Below, in pieces: positions 44,759 through 55,000 of a DNA stretch of 64,000 nt. Made by a program: the position numbers and the translations under genes. The notes under the pieces were generated by a model. The model did no database searches and was not told where the DNA came from. It saw only the letters and a program-made list of their open reading frames with translations. The DNA comes from an uncultured Bacteriovoracaceae bacterium (GTDB lineage Bacteria; Bdellovibrionota; Bacteriovoracia; Bacteriovoracales; Bacteriovoracaceae), in the NCBI GenBank assembly GCA_950054155.1, contig CATLOT010000015.1:20969-84968 (forward strand), read 5' to 3'. Within the stretch, counting starts at the first letter, position 1. Each line of letters begins with the position of its first letter.

Positions 44759-44834
44759 CGTAATTTCCTTTGAAGGAGTTTATAAGCTCATGTTAAAAAT
44801 AATCCATCCATTTGCCTAGTAAGGAGTACTAAAA

Positions 44835-45260
44835 ATGAGCACTGAAAAGATGATCGACACCATAAACCAAGATATAAAGACAGCAATGAAGGCTAAAGAA
44901 AAGGAAAAGCTCCAGGCCCTTCGCTACATAAAAGCGATGCTCATGGAGAATTCAACATCTAAGAGTCCTACAAGCGAGATGGATGTCATAATTAAGCACC
45001 ACAAAAAACTTAAAGATGGGCTCACGAATTATCCTGCTGAACATCCCATGGCCATTCAAACGAAGGAAGAAATTAAAGTCGTTGAAACTTATCTTCCTCA
45101 GCCCTTAACAGAGCAAGAAGTTATTGACCTCATTACTCAAATCAAAAGTGGCCTTGAGAAACCTAATATGGGGACCATCATGAAAGAACTTCAGCCCCAG
45201 GTGAAAGGACGCTTCGATGGCAAGAAAGCAAGTGATCTAGTAAAGGCAGCCCTCGCCTAA
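44835..45260 (+). CDS. GatB/YqeY domain protein
   Basis: A 141-residue stand-alone YqeY protein. Helical segments such as DIKTAMKAKEKEKLQALRYIKAML and IKVVETYLPQPLTEQEVIDLI, and the C-terminal MGTIMKELQPQVKGRFDGKKASDLVK, are typical. The domain is homologous to the tRNA-binding tail of GatB, and its free-standing role is poorly known. It ends one base from the convergent nuclease-like gene. Confidence 0.92.
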   Translation: MSTEKMIDTINQDIKTAMKAKEKEKLQALRYIKAMLMENSTSKSPTSEMDVIIKHHKKLKDGLTNYPAEHPMAIQTKEEIKVVETYLPQPLTEQEVIDLITQIKSGLEKPNMGTIMKELQPQVKGRFDGKKASDLVKAALA

Positions 45261-45261
45261 A

Positions 45262-46860
45262 TTAACGACGGCAAGAAAAGTATACGGGGAGATGATCTGA
45301 AACAATCTCCTTGTATACTTTATAGTAAGTCTCTTCAAAAATTTGGCTTAAGAAGACACGAGCGACGAATTCCATGATCGTCTCTTCGATTTCAGAATCA
45401 TCAGGAACGACTTTATTTCTTTTGATTGTAAGGCGAGAGCTGAGCTGTGAGCGCATTTGTTCGACAAGTGTCTCCCTTCTGGACTGAAGAGCAGGGTTTG
45501 GCTCGGCAACACCCGGAAGCCTGTAGAGGTACTTCTGATGAATCAATTCAGCGAAGTGACCCTTCAAAAAATTATCCACTCGAGCTGACAACGTTCCATT
45601 TTCCTTAACACATTCATTGGATTCTTTAAGGTCCATAATGATGTGATCATAATCATTAGCCGTTCCCATTGTTTCAGTGCCATCACTTAAGTATAAGGGA
45701 ACAGAAAGTGTCGTAGGCTCTTTTATAAAGAGCTCTGCTCCGGGAAGTCCCTCAAGGATCTCGGGCCAAAATTCATTGTCAGACTCTAAATTAGTATCCC
45801 CAAGAAAAATAATATCTTTTTCTAGCGATTGAGACCGGATCTTTTCCATAATCTCAAGAATGATCTTCATTTCAGCTAAGCGAGCAAAGTTAGACTTTGT
45901 GGCACCTACTCCGAGTTCACGATAATCAAGAACGCCAAAGCTTGGAGTCAAAACACGCGCCATATTGTCAGCGTCTGTTGCCCCTCTAAAGACCACATGA
46001 CTCGTGAAAAGAGTGAAGTCAAAATCACCTGACTCAAAACTTCCGAGATAAGGCCTACGAGCAAAGACTTCTCGAATACTTTTACCAAGCCACGCCTTAG
46101 TCAGTTTAGGATAACAAGCAAAAGAGGGTCCATGCTTTCTCTTCTTAAATTTCTCACAGTGCTCATTTATCTTGGGCTTCACACTTAAGCCGCGATAGTA
46201 AAACCCTAAGAACTCTTCTGTATTACCACCATCCGCGGCTTCACCAGAGGGAGCGAGAAGAAGGGACCATGTGGGATCAAGCTTTCGAAGTTCATCGAGA
46301 ATAAGAAGATAGCCCGGTGCTCGATACAGATTCTTAGCCGTTTCGTAGTCACTTTTAAGGTTCTTTAAACGCTCCTCTATATCAGAGCGATAGCCAGAAT
46401 TGAGGCGCCTCTCTAAATCTCGAATTTGAATGGGGGCCATTTGAAGAAAAGACTTCACCCTCTCATTATGCTCAAGATCCTTTCCAACGGACCCTATAAG
46501 TTCGGAAGCCGCGACGATATCGTATTTATTAATAATCTTAGCGACAATCCCTAAGTCTTTATAAGGAGAGGAGTTGGAGCCAGGGTACCACAGATTAAAG
46601 GCTGCCACCTTAACCCATTGCCCACGGGTAGTGGGGTTATAAGCCTTTGCCACACCTGAATTGAAATGATGATAGTTTGTATGACAATCCGTTTGGAACT
46701 TATCTTTAAGAACGAGCTCTTTTAGAGCTTGGCATTCTTTGAGGTAGCGCTCAGTTCTGCGGTAATCTTCCAGACCTAAGGCCCGTGCATTACTTTGCCC
46801 ATACGAAAGATTCGAGAGCAAAAGAGAACATAAGAATGTGGCCTTCACGATCAATAACAC
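45262..46860 (-). CDS. secreted endonuclease/exonuclease/phosphatase-fold protein
   Basis: A 532-residue exported protein starting at GTG 46860 (AGAGGAAG upstream), with a signal peptide (ATFLCSLLLSNLSYGQ). The EEP/DNase I fold is recognised by FNLWYPG (strand with metal-binding Asn), VAASEL (catalytic Glu), FLGDTNLESDN (GDxN motif), NDYDHI, and SDHLPVYF at the C-terminus, which supplies the catalytic His. It would hydrolyse DNA, RNA or phosphoesters outside the cytoplasm; in a predator, prey nucleic acid is an obvious possible target. It is longer than minimal DNase I-type proteins because of helical insertions (about 120-190). Confidence 0.82.
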   Translation of the reverse strand: MLLIVKATFLCSLLLSNLSYGQSNARALGLEDYRRTERYLKECQALKELVLKDKFQTDCHTNYHHFNSGVAKAYNPTTRGQWVKVAAFNLWYPGSNSSPYKDLGIVAKIINKYDIVAASELIGSVGKDLEHNERVKSFLQMAPIQIRDLERRLNSGYRSDIEERLKNLKSDYETAKNLYRAPGYLLILDELRKLDPTWSLLLAPSGEAADGGNTEEFLGFYYRGLSVKPKINEHCEKFKKRKHGPSFACYPKLTKAWLGKSIREVFARRPYLGSFESGDFDFTLFTSHVVFRGATDADNMARVLTPSFGVLDYRELGVGATKSNFARLAEMKIILEIMEKIRSQSLEKDIIFLGDTNLESDNEFWPEILEGLPGAELFIKEPTTLSVPLYLSDGTETMGTANDYDHIIMDLKESNECVKENGTLSARVDNFLKGHFAELIHQKYLYRLPGVAEPNPALQSRRETLVEQMRSQLSSRLTIKRNKVVPDDSEIEETIMEFVARVFLSQIFEETYYKVYKEIVSDHLPVYFSCRR

Positions 46861-46988
46861 AAGGGCTTCCTCTTAAAGTTGAAGCGGAAACACTACCTAG
46901 GCAATCGCGTAAGGACAAGAACTCAATAGCTCATAACTACCTGAAACTATTGATTCTAACGAAATTCTAACAGAGTAAATTGACCGTT

Positions 46989-49900
46989 TTAACGATCATT
47001 TTGACCTTGAGCTCGGGTAAGGAGACGACGAAATTGCTCACGGCGTAACCTCTTTATTGTAGGGCTTTGCCTCTGCCCCATAAATTGAGGAAGCATAATA
47101 TAGCGTGAGTAATAGGCTATTGCTCTCTCTCCAGCAGGAGTTTGCTTTAGCGTTTCCCAGTCAAAGTCCTTCTCATCAAAGAAGAAATACTCTGTAATAG
47201 CCCAGCGTTTATCTTTTTCAATGTCGAGCTGGAGCTGAGCAGCTTCTTGCACAAAGAGATCAGCAAAACCACCGGCTGTATTATCTTTTAAAATAGCATC
47301 CCCCACGAGGCGCATGATTTCTTCCTCAGCCTGCAAACTGACTCCGACGCCTAAAATCTTGGGTTTTAAATAGAGATCGCGAATCTTAGAGAGAACTTCT
47401 TCTCCTTCCTTTGAATCGGGCCTCATAATTCTTCTAAAGTCATAGGATGAAGTCATCTTTTTTGTGTGCTCTAAGAGGTTGCGATATTTCTTATTAATGC
47501 GATTGTAAGCCTTTCGCTCATTACTATTGAGACAGCTATAAGTCTGAATACCTCTACAACCAGCACTGAGAAATAATCCATCAATTTCTTCTTGTTTCAT
47601 TTGCCTAAGACCCGACTCAAAACTCTGAAAGGTCTTTTGAGAGTGGACAGCTAAGGCGAGGTGTTCACTCAATTCAGACTCTTGAAAGAATTCACTTGCC
47701 TCACTAAGACTGACCCCATGGGGATTACTGTTGGCCCAGCGAAGAAAACTTCTCAACTCATTTTTAAAGACAATGAGCTCTGTTTTAGTCTGCTCCTTAT
47801 CATAGATAAAGCCATCATTGAGAAGCGTTGAAAGTGTGTCGATAAAATTCTTAAGAGCGAGAACACCACTGTCTTCACTCATCCCCACTAGTTTTCCTTT
47901 GAGAGCGAGGAGCTGCTCAATCATATCGGCATCAAGGAAATCCCTCATAAGAGACTCATACTGCTCCCCATGATCGATGATCTCTAAACTAGGTATATTT
48001 TCGAGAATATACTCACGAAATGCACTTCCTACATCTTTGGTATTCTCTTCTTCACACTGACTTAGACGCTCTTGCCATCTCTCTTCATGACCAAGGTCCT
48101 TCTCACTTAAGCCCATTAGAGCAAGGGAGAGGTTTTCTCTATCAATTCGATTGTACTCAGGCTCAATATTGAGTGAAGGCTTAAGCACGCTTAGAATACT
48201 ATTGCCATAAGGCGAACGTGACACCAAAGCTTCTTTATACTCAGAAAGGCTGCGTCGCGACTCCTCTGCTTTTAAATCACCACTAAAAGGCTCAGCAACT
48301 TCAGAGAGAAGGTCGCCAAAGCACTGGGTGAGAGACTCTTGCCTCTTTGATCCGTTGCCCATGAGCGGGATGTATTCATCTAGTCTAGCGCGACTTAAAT
48401 TGACAGCAACGTCAAACTCCACAATACGCTTACAAGACTCTAGGTGTTGATCAAAAGCCTGCAACCCCACGGAAAGGTCTCCGCTTTTAAGGTCAATACA
48501 ATCATCAAAGTAACTAAAGGGAGAGAGGATATCATTGGCCATAACAGAGGAGAGATCAAAATACTCACTCACTCGCTGAGACATTAATCTTCTCATGAGT
48601 TCCTGTGCCACATTAGCGCGTCTCTTCTTCTCACACTCAGTCCACTTCTTTTCAAAAGGATAGGCTTGGTTTGCAAGAAAGCCATCCATACATTTGTTTA
48701 GATCCTCATCAATCCTTAAACTTAAGGCTTCAGCATCTCGTTCATAGAGAATATCTTGAGAGATTTGAGCTTTGGTTTTCAATTGACCAAACTCTAAAAA
48801 GATAAACTTAGAAAAGCCGTTGAGACTTGTCCGCTGCTCCGTTTTACTTAAGCGTATTAGTGCAGAATTTTTGAAGACATCATTCGCCTTATCAAAGGAA
48901 TGAGAAAGCTTTTCTATAAGTTTTTCTTTCTGACTCTCAAGGATATCGATTTGATTAAGATCTTCACGTAAACGCTCATAGAGCAATTGCCGAGCATACC
49001 TAACCACACTTGAAAGAATCTCATCTTTAATTTCTTCTTTGTACTCTGGTGTTAATACTGTGAATCCTTCCTTTCCAACCAGGGAACTTCCAAACTCTCT
49101 TATCTTTTGTCTGATTAAGTCCTTTTCACTTTTAGGCGAGGCAAAAATCAAAGGAGAAAGCTGTTCTTCAACCTCAGCAAAGATATCCTTGAGATGAAAA
49201 GGGATCATCGCTTTATTGAAGCAATTCTCCTTGAAGAATTCATCTCTCTCTATAAGCGAGAGAGTATTTCCCTCTCCTTCAATATGGTCTTCGAGGCAAG
49301 CTCGGACGGTCGAAATGACGTCTACATTTCCAGTATCAATTTGATCAGAAATAGACTTTACTCGCGCTTCCAAGTAATAGTTTCGTGAACACTCTCGTGA
49401 GACACTAGCTCCTGTCTTAGCGAGCTTCACACACTCATCCTCATGCAATTCAAAAGATTCAGATTCAATAAAATTTCGTAAAGCGACATGGGCGCTTGCT
49501 TGGCGTGCAGCTTCGAGGCACTGCGTGCAATCCTCTTCAATAAACTTTAGAACAGATTCGTAGGTAGCCCTATCACTCGCTTGGGTAACTCCTCTTACGA
49601 CTTTAGGAAGCTCTTCAATTCGTTCCTCAACAAAGTTTTGAACAAGGCGAGTTTTATTAACAACCTCATAGCAATCTTCCAATAAAGAAAGAGGTGCTTC
49701 ATCAGAAGTGACTTCAAAGAATCCCCTCTTCTCTTCAATGAGCGAACTTTTGAGCAGACAATTTCTGGCTTGTTCATGAACACCTTTTTTTCGGGCGAGG
49801 CGGTAAAAAACCTCTATTCCTGCAACAAGTGAACAACTCTTTTCAACTTCCTTTATAATTTTTGGCTCTAGTACATTGCCGTTCTCAGCTTTAGCATAAG

Positions 49901-50912
49901 TCAATTTTTCTGCCATACATTGATTATAAAAGGGTTCAAAATACCCCATTAATTCCTCTTCCTTCCCTAGAAAAGAGAAATGCTCAACCTGAGCTGCCAT
50001 CAAACGAGGAAAGGAAATATCGCTATTTTCAATTTGAATAATAGCTTCATGCTCGGCTGTGAAACTCGAGAGGGCTACCCCCTCTTTTATGCTTGTTTGA
50101 CTAAAGGTTTCATCGTCATAACGGTCGATATCCCAATTTCCCTCCTCTTGCTGAAGTCGAATAAAAGTTTTCTTATGAGCAAGAGCAGAATTGGTGTCAG
50201 GTGAATGGACAATAAGGAGGCCTTGAGTTCCGTCAAAACGACTCGAATTGAGATTAAGTAATTCAATGGAAGCTGGAGAGCGCAGGCCAATTTCATTTTG
50301 ATCTAAATTGACCTTGAAACCTTTCATATCTCCACTAGGCTTAGTAAAACTAAACTTGAGAAAGTTTCCGTCTTTATTGAGCACCATTCTAAGTTGTATT
50401 TTACCCTCATGGGTATGATATTCATCAACTAGTATTGAGCGAAAGGCTTCCCTATCAGAAACACTGAGGCGTGAGCTTTCAGCGATGAGAGTAATCTTCT
50501 CATAGAGATCACTTAAACTATCCTTAGAATCAACTGGCACTTGTCCCGAAACAAATATTGCCTGGCACCCTTCACCACTTAAAAAACGCAATTCATCAAC
50601 AGAGCTCAGAAGACCTTGGGTCACTTCTTCACTAAAGAGCTGTCTCTTAAAAAAGTCGCTAAGTTCAGCGTAGGTCTCACTTACCCTTTCAGGGGAGTCG
50701 ACCTTAAGAGGCCCGTAAGGAATGTAATCACCCCAGTTTCTCTTATTCTTATAGTAAATTTTGATTTGCTTGTATTCGGGATGGTAATGAAGCTTTCCCT
50801 CGAACCTTTTTCCATTAAAGTCATTAATCGACGCCCACTCACTAGCGTGAGTAAAGACCGACCAAAGGGCCACTGTAATAATAAGAACAAAAGTTCTTCC
50901 TATTTTCAACAC
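46989..50912 (-). CDS. very large secreted protein, unknown function
   Basis: A 1307-residue protein with a signal peptide (TFVLIITVALWSVFTHA). The N-terminal 200 residues are beta-rich, and most of the remainder is highly charged, helical and rich in Glu/Arg/Leu with scattered cysteines (for example CTQCLEAARQ, EDECVKLAK, SVSRECSRNYY). No enzymatic motif or family is recognised. It stands alone, divergent from the 324-residue secreted protein. A hairpin (AAGAGGGA/TCCCTCTT, about 50936-50955) lies in its 5' leader. Confidence 0.7.
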   Translation of the reverse strand: MLKIGRTFVLIITVALWSVFTHASEWASINDFNGKRFEGKLHYHPEYKQIKIYYKNKRNWGDYIPYGPLKVDSPERVSETYAELSDFFKRQLFSEEVTQGLLSSVDELRFLSGEGCQAIFVSGQVPVDSKDSLSDLYEKITLIAESSRLSVSDREAFRSILVDEYHTHEGKIQLRMVLNKDGNFLKFSFTKPSGDMKGFKVNLDQNEIGLRSPASIELLNLNSSRFDGTQGLLIVHSPDTNSALAHKKTFIRLQQEEGNWDIDRYDDETFSQTSIKEGVALSSFTAEHEAIIQIENSDISFPRLMAAQVEHFSFLGKEEELMGYFEPFYNQCMAEKLTYAKAENGNVLEPKIIKEVEKSCSLVAGIEVFYRLARKKGVHEQARNCLLKSSLIEEKRGFFEVTSDEAPLSLLEDCYEVVNKTRLVQNFVEERIEELPKVVRGVTQASDRATYESVLKFIEEDCTQCLEAARQASAHVALRNFIESESFELHEDECVKLAKTGASVSRECSRNYYLEARVKSISDQIDTGNVDVISTVRACLEDHIEGEGNTLSLIERDEFFKENCFNKAMIPFHLKDIFAEVEEQLSPLIFASPKSEKDLIRQKIREFGSSLVGKEGFTVLTPEYKEEIKDEILSSVVRYARQLLYERLREDLNQIDILESQKEKLIEKLSHSFDKANDVFKNSALIRLSKTEQRTSLNGFSKFIFLEFGQLKTKAQISQDILYERDAEALSLRIDEDLNKCMDGFLANQAYPFEKKWTECEKKRRANVAQELMRRLMSQRVSEYFDLSSVMANDILSPFSYFDDCIDLKSGDLSVGLQAFDQHLESCKRIVEFDVAVNLSRARLDEYIPLMGNGSKRQESLTQCFGDLLSEVAEPFSGDLKAEESRRSLSEYKEALVSRSPYGNSILSVLKPSLNIEPEYNRIDRENLSLALMGLSEKDLGHEERWQERLSQCEEENTKDVGSAFREYILENIPSLEIIDHGEQYESLMRDFLDADMIEQLLALKGKLVGMSEDSGVLALKNFIDTLSTLLNDGFIYDKEQTKTELIVFKNELRSFLRWANSNPHGVSLSEASEFFQESELSEHLALAVHSQKTFQSFESGLRQMKQEEIDGLFLSAGCRGIQTYSCLNSNERKAYNRINKKYRNLLEHTKKMTSSYDFRRIMRPDSKEGEEVLSKIRDLYLKPKILGVGVSLQAEEEIMRLVGDAILKDNTAGGFADLFVQEAAQLQLDIEKDKRWAITEYFFFDEKDFDWETLKQTPAGERAIAYYSRYIMLPQFMGQRQSPTIKRLRREQFRRLLTRAQGQNDR

Positions 50913-51074
50913 TTTAACCTTTTCAAATGACTCTCAAGAGGGAGCATCCCTCTTCTTGGCGTATCGGTGGTCTAAGAGGTCACCTTTAAAAAACTTACAG
51001 AAGATATTTTCTAAAGCACGAGGGGTAAAACGCCGAAAAATAGAGGACAAAATGATTCACCCTCGGGAGAAAGA

Positions 51075-52049
51075 ATGAAACTTAAAGTACTCGCATCAAT
51101 ATTAATGCTCTTTTCACTAACAACATTTGCTGTAGGTGGAGGCGGAAAGCTGCTTGACCTTCTTGTCAATGAATCAGGACTTGTAGAGCTCCTGACAAGA
51201 AATGGCATTGAAGCAGCTGCAGCGAGACAGGTTCAGCATAATATTGCCAATTCCCTCACCTCACTTGGTCTAACGGGACAATCGGCTTCACCAGAGGCCC
51301 TTCAAAGAGTGATTGCAGGACTTGGAACAAGTCGCGAAGATCGAAAAATTAAAACAAGCCTTCTCAAGCTCCTTAATCAGGACGCAGAAGTTCTGAAAAA
51401 AGGCGAGATGGTAGAAGCGATTAATAATCTCATTTACCTCGCCAATCGTCATGGTGTCAGAGGCTCTCTTGTTCTTGCCTGTTCTGAATGTGTGAACGAA
51501 AGCCTCTTTATTCATGGCTTTAAGTTCTCCATGGAAGAAGTCTCAAGGCCAGCGGTTAAGAAACTCTTTGAAAGCAATATTATTCCTAATGAACCCAGAG
51601 AATTAAGTCGCTTTATTGCTTCAAAAATGAAGCGCCTCAATGTAGGAGACTACTCTAAGACATCGAGTAAACTCGTTGCTCCAGAGAGAGAAAAGTCTCT
51701 TGCGATCTTTCTTGCTCTTGCAGAGAAGAACTCTCCTGCGACAAAAGTTGAGAGAGATTTTATCGATGCAGTTTTAGCCATCTCGACAACACCAAGTGGT
51801 CAAGTAAAGCTTTTAAATGAGTCTAATCCCCATAGTCTATGGTCAACCTTCGCTATTAATGGTGCCGATGAAGAGTATCTCACAGGGATGACTGCTCTTC
51901 TTAAAGAAACAGCAGAGCGTGGTAAGGACAATGTCAGTAAGAAAGACGCGTTCTTTGAAGTTCTTGACGACACGATTGGCTCAACATCTAAAGAAGCTCA
52001 AGATGGAGTCAACAGTCTTAGAATTCAGACCTGCTTCTTTGGTAAATAA
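51075..52049 (+). CDS. secreted helical protein, unknown function
   Basis: A 324-residue protein with a signal peptide (LASILMLFSLTTFA) followed by GGGG. The mature part is helical and contains a CSEC pair near residue 137 and a late Cys in TCFFGK. GGGAGA precedes the ATG. It ends one base before the end of the convergent 1546-residue protein gene. No family is recognised. Its neighbours are also large secreted proteins of unknown type. Confidence 0.65.
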   Translation: MKLKVLASILMLFSLTTFAVGGGGKLLDLLVNESGLVELLTRNGIEAAAARQVQHNIANSLTSLGLTGQSASPEALQRVIAGLGTSREDRKIKTSLLKLLNQDAEVLKKGEMVEAINNLIYLANRHGVRGSLVLACSECVNESLFIHGFKFSMEEVSRPAVKKLFESNIIPNEPRELSRFIASKMKRLNVGDYSKTSSKLVAPEREKSLAIFLALAEKNSPATKVERDFIDAVLAISTTPSGQVKLLNESNPHSLWSTFAINGADEEYLTGMTALLKETAERGKDNVSKKDAFFEVLDDTIGSTSKEAQDGVNSLRIQTCFFGK

Positions 52050-52050
52050 C

Positions 52051-55000
52051 CTACATTATTTCAACAACACCAGGGTCACGCTTGATGGTCAAAACCTTAA
52101 GAGCATTGAGAAGTCCCTGGAACTCTTCCACATTATCATACTGAGATAACTCTCTAATCACTCGGTGAGCAACGTCTCCAACCTCTTGTAACTCGAATAG
52201 CTTTTCCACTGGCTGAGTCGACCAAATTGTTGCAGCAATCGCTCTTTCGTGTTCCGTTTCCGCTCTAAAGAGAAGTCTCTTCATTTCTTCAAGGTCCATT
52301 TTTTCCATATCTGTGTAGATACGTGCGCGCCCTTTAAAGAGAGTGTTCTTAAACTTGTGCATGCCACCGACATTCTCGAGTTGCATACTGACTTGATCGA
52401 AGATTTCTTTACTCAATTTGTCTTGAAGATCATCAAATTGAGAGAGAATTGCTGCTTTTGTTGCATCGTCTGCTTTATCACTCACTTGGGCGACGCTCTT
52501 TTGAAAGGCTTCAAAAGCTTCAAACGCCGTTTCACTTGCAAGGTAAGTTTTAAGACCGAGAACCTCACGAGCTTGAGACTTCATTGATTCATAAATAAGG
52601 CGGCTTCTAGCATTGAAGAACTTTCTCATGACAAGGCCATTAGAAAAACGATGAAGTTGCATGGCCTTTGCCGTCTTTCCACCAACAGAACTTAAACTCT
52701 TTCCAAGATGAGGCCCCCCTTGAATAAAGAACATATAGGGAATTTCTCTCTTTCTCACAGGAATCTTCATAAAGATATCTGTAAGATCGTCTACATTTTT
52801 AAGAACATACTCTTCAAGATCGCCATTCTTCGCGACGAGTTCGGCTAATTCCTTTTCAATTCGAATGATATCATCTCCATACTTCGCAAGCTGAGCACTT
52901 CTTAAACTCCGAATACCATTTCTAATCCAAGGCAGAAGGGTCACCTTACCAAGGAGACTTGTCCCCTCTTCATAGCGTGCCATCTGCTTAGTCGCTTTAG
53001 GTACTCTTTTCGCATAAGAGCTCATAAGGTGATGAAGACCCTTAGGATTTCCTGCAAAGTATTCTGCTACAGTCTTAGCTGTCGCTTCATCAATTGCTTT
53101 TGGCGTTTCTCTCACGACAACGCGGGAAGTGTATTCCATTCCCTCTTTAAAAGGTGCTTTGAGAGCGTCCTTAAGGGCTTGGGCCAAGCGACCTAATTTC
53201 TTTGCATAAGCAAAGGCTGAAAGTTGTCCGGTACTGTGAAGTGTTCTTAGACCTTTAGCTCTCTCAAAAGCACGACCGATGATCTTAGGATCAGGAAGGG
53301 CTTGTTTTGCTTGAGAGGCAAAACTATCAAAGCCAAGAATCAGTCTTGAAAATTTAACATCAGCTTCCGCAACCACGGTTCTTCCTGCTTGTCCTGTTAA
53401 CTTCCAGGCCTCACGAAATCCCTTTGGTCCAAGGTTTCTTGCCATCATTCCCGTTGAAACAACAGCGAGTTTTGAACCTGAAGTCACCGCCCTTGCCGTT
53501 ACTCCAACAAGAGGGATAATTGAGATCGCCTCGAAGGCGGTCCAAAACCAGCTTCTCATCACATTGTCAGCATTTCCACGATCGGCAAAGCCGAGTTTTT
53601 CCATTGATTGAATATAGGCAGCATCCCTATCGGCACGAGTTTTTCTTCCAAATTCTCTCGTCAGTAAGGTTACCTGCATAGTCATTGCACTTGCTCCAGC
53701 CGCTGCCATCGCAATCCCTAAGGGAGCACATAATCCCCCCGTAAGCCCCGTACAAGCGCCACCAATAAGCATCGCCGTCACTCCAAGAAGACCTGCGCCA
53801 ATACCAAGGTACATATCCGTCCATTCTTCATCGCTCATAGCGCTAAGCTTATCCTGAATTCCATCGAGAACTTCTTGAGGAACGGCAGGAGCACCTGTAA
53901 GTTGATTTAGCTTATTCTGCGCCTTAGTAGTCGCAAAGTAGAGCTTCTTAAAGTTCTCATGATCATTTGGCTCAAGGTTACAAAATTCACTTAAGCGCCC
54001 CATAATCTCATTCTTTCTCAAGTTCGCTGAACCACGAAGTAAACTTTTAAGAATACTCTTCTTTAAAGTGTTATCGGTCTCAAGGAATCCCATTTTCGCA
54101 TCGTACACAAGATCAATCCCATTAGAGCTTGCAAACTCCTCAAAGTACTCCATTTGAGCCTCGGGGTTTCCTTTGAGTTTATAAAGCTCTGTATAAAACT
54201 GCGAACGCTGTCCTTCTTCACTTTCAAAGAAGCTCTCAATTTCTTCCCACGCCTTCTCTCTTAAACCCGTGTGAATATGTTTGTTCACAAAGTCTTGAAT
54301 CTGATCAGAGGTCAATAAGGTTTGAAATGATGTTTGTTCCATCATTTCATAGAAGGGCTTTCCTTGATTATCATGTTGTTTAAAAAGAGGATGTCCTCCA
54401 TCGACAATATTTTGCCAAAGCTGTTCCTTCTCCTTCTTTTCAAGAAGAGAGGTTGCGTAAGCCGGAGTCAGTTTCTTCGTAATCCCCATTTTTCCAGCGG
54501 CAATCATAAGACGTCTCTTCACTTCAGAAACATCTCTCTTTTGACAAGAGCGAATTGTGTCGGCACTTAATTCTTCAGCACCAATGCGAGTAAAGTTCGG
54601 CGCCTCGCCTTTAGAAATGGCTGTTAGTTCCTCCATGAGAACAAGATAAGATAAGCGCACTCTTGCCCATGGGTTGCCGGTTTCCATTTGAGAAGTTAAG
54701 TATTCGTACTCATTGGTCCTGGCAACAGGAAGCTCTTGCGCCCTATCTCTTAGCTGATACCAAAGGTTTCCAAGCGTTTTGTAAGCTTCCACATGCTCAC
54801 CCGTTGTTAAACGGCGTGTAGGGATAAAGTCGTCTGAAATTTTAAGTTCACGCAGATAGGAAATAAGATTGCTGAGATGCTCATCTGCATTCTTTCCCTG
54901 GATGAGGCGTGATGGTCCCTGTCGCATTGCTGTTATAAGAGCACGGCTCCCTTTGGCGGTGAGTCCCTCTTCTTTTGCCTTTTGCGCCCACTCTTCTAGA

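Noticed and set aside
50936..50955. Hairpin AAGAGGGA/TCCCTCTT as a terminator
   Set aside because: It lacks a U-tract on either strand and lies in the leader of the 1307-residue gene, so termination is not supported.
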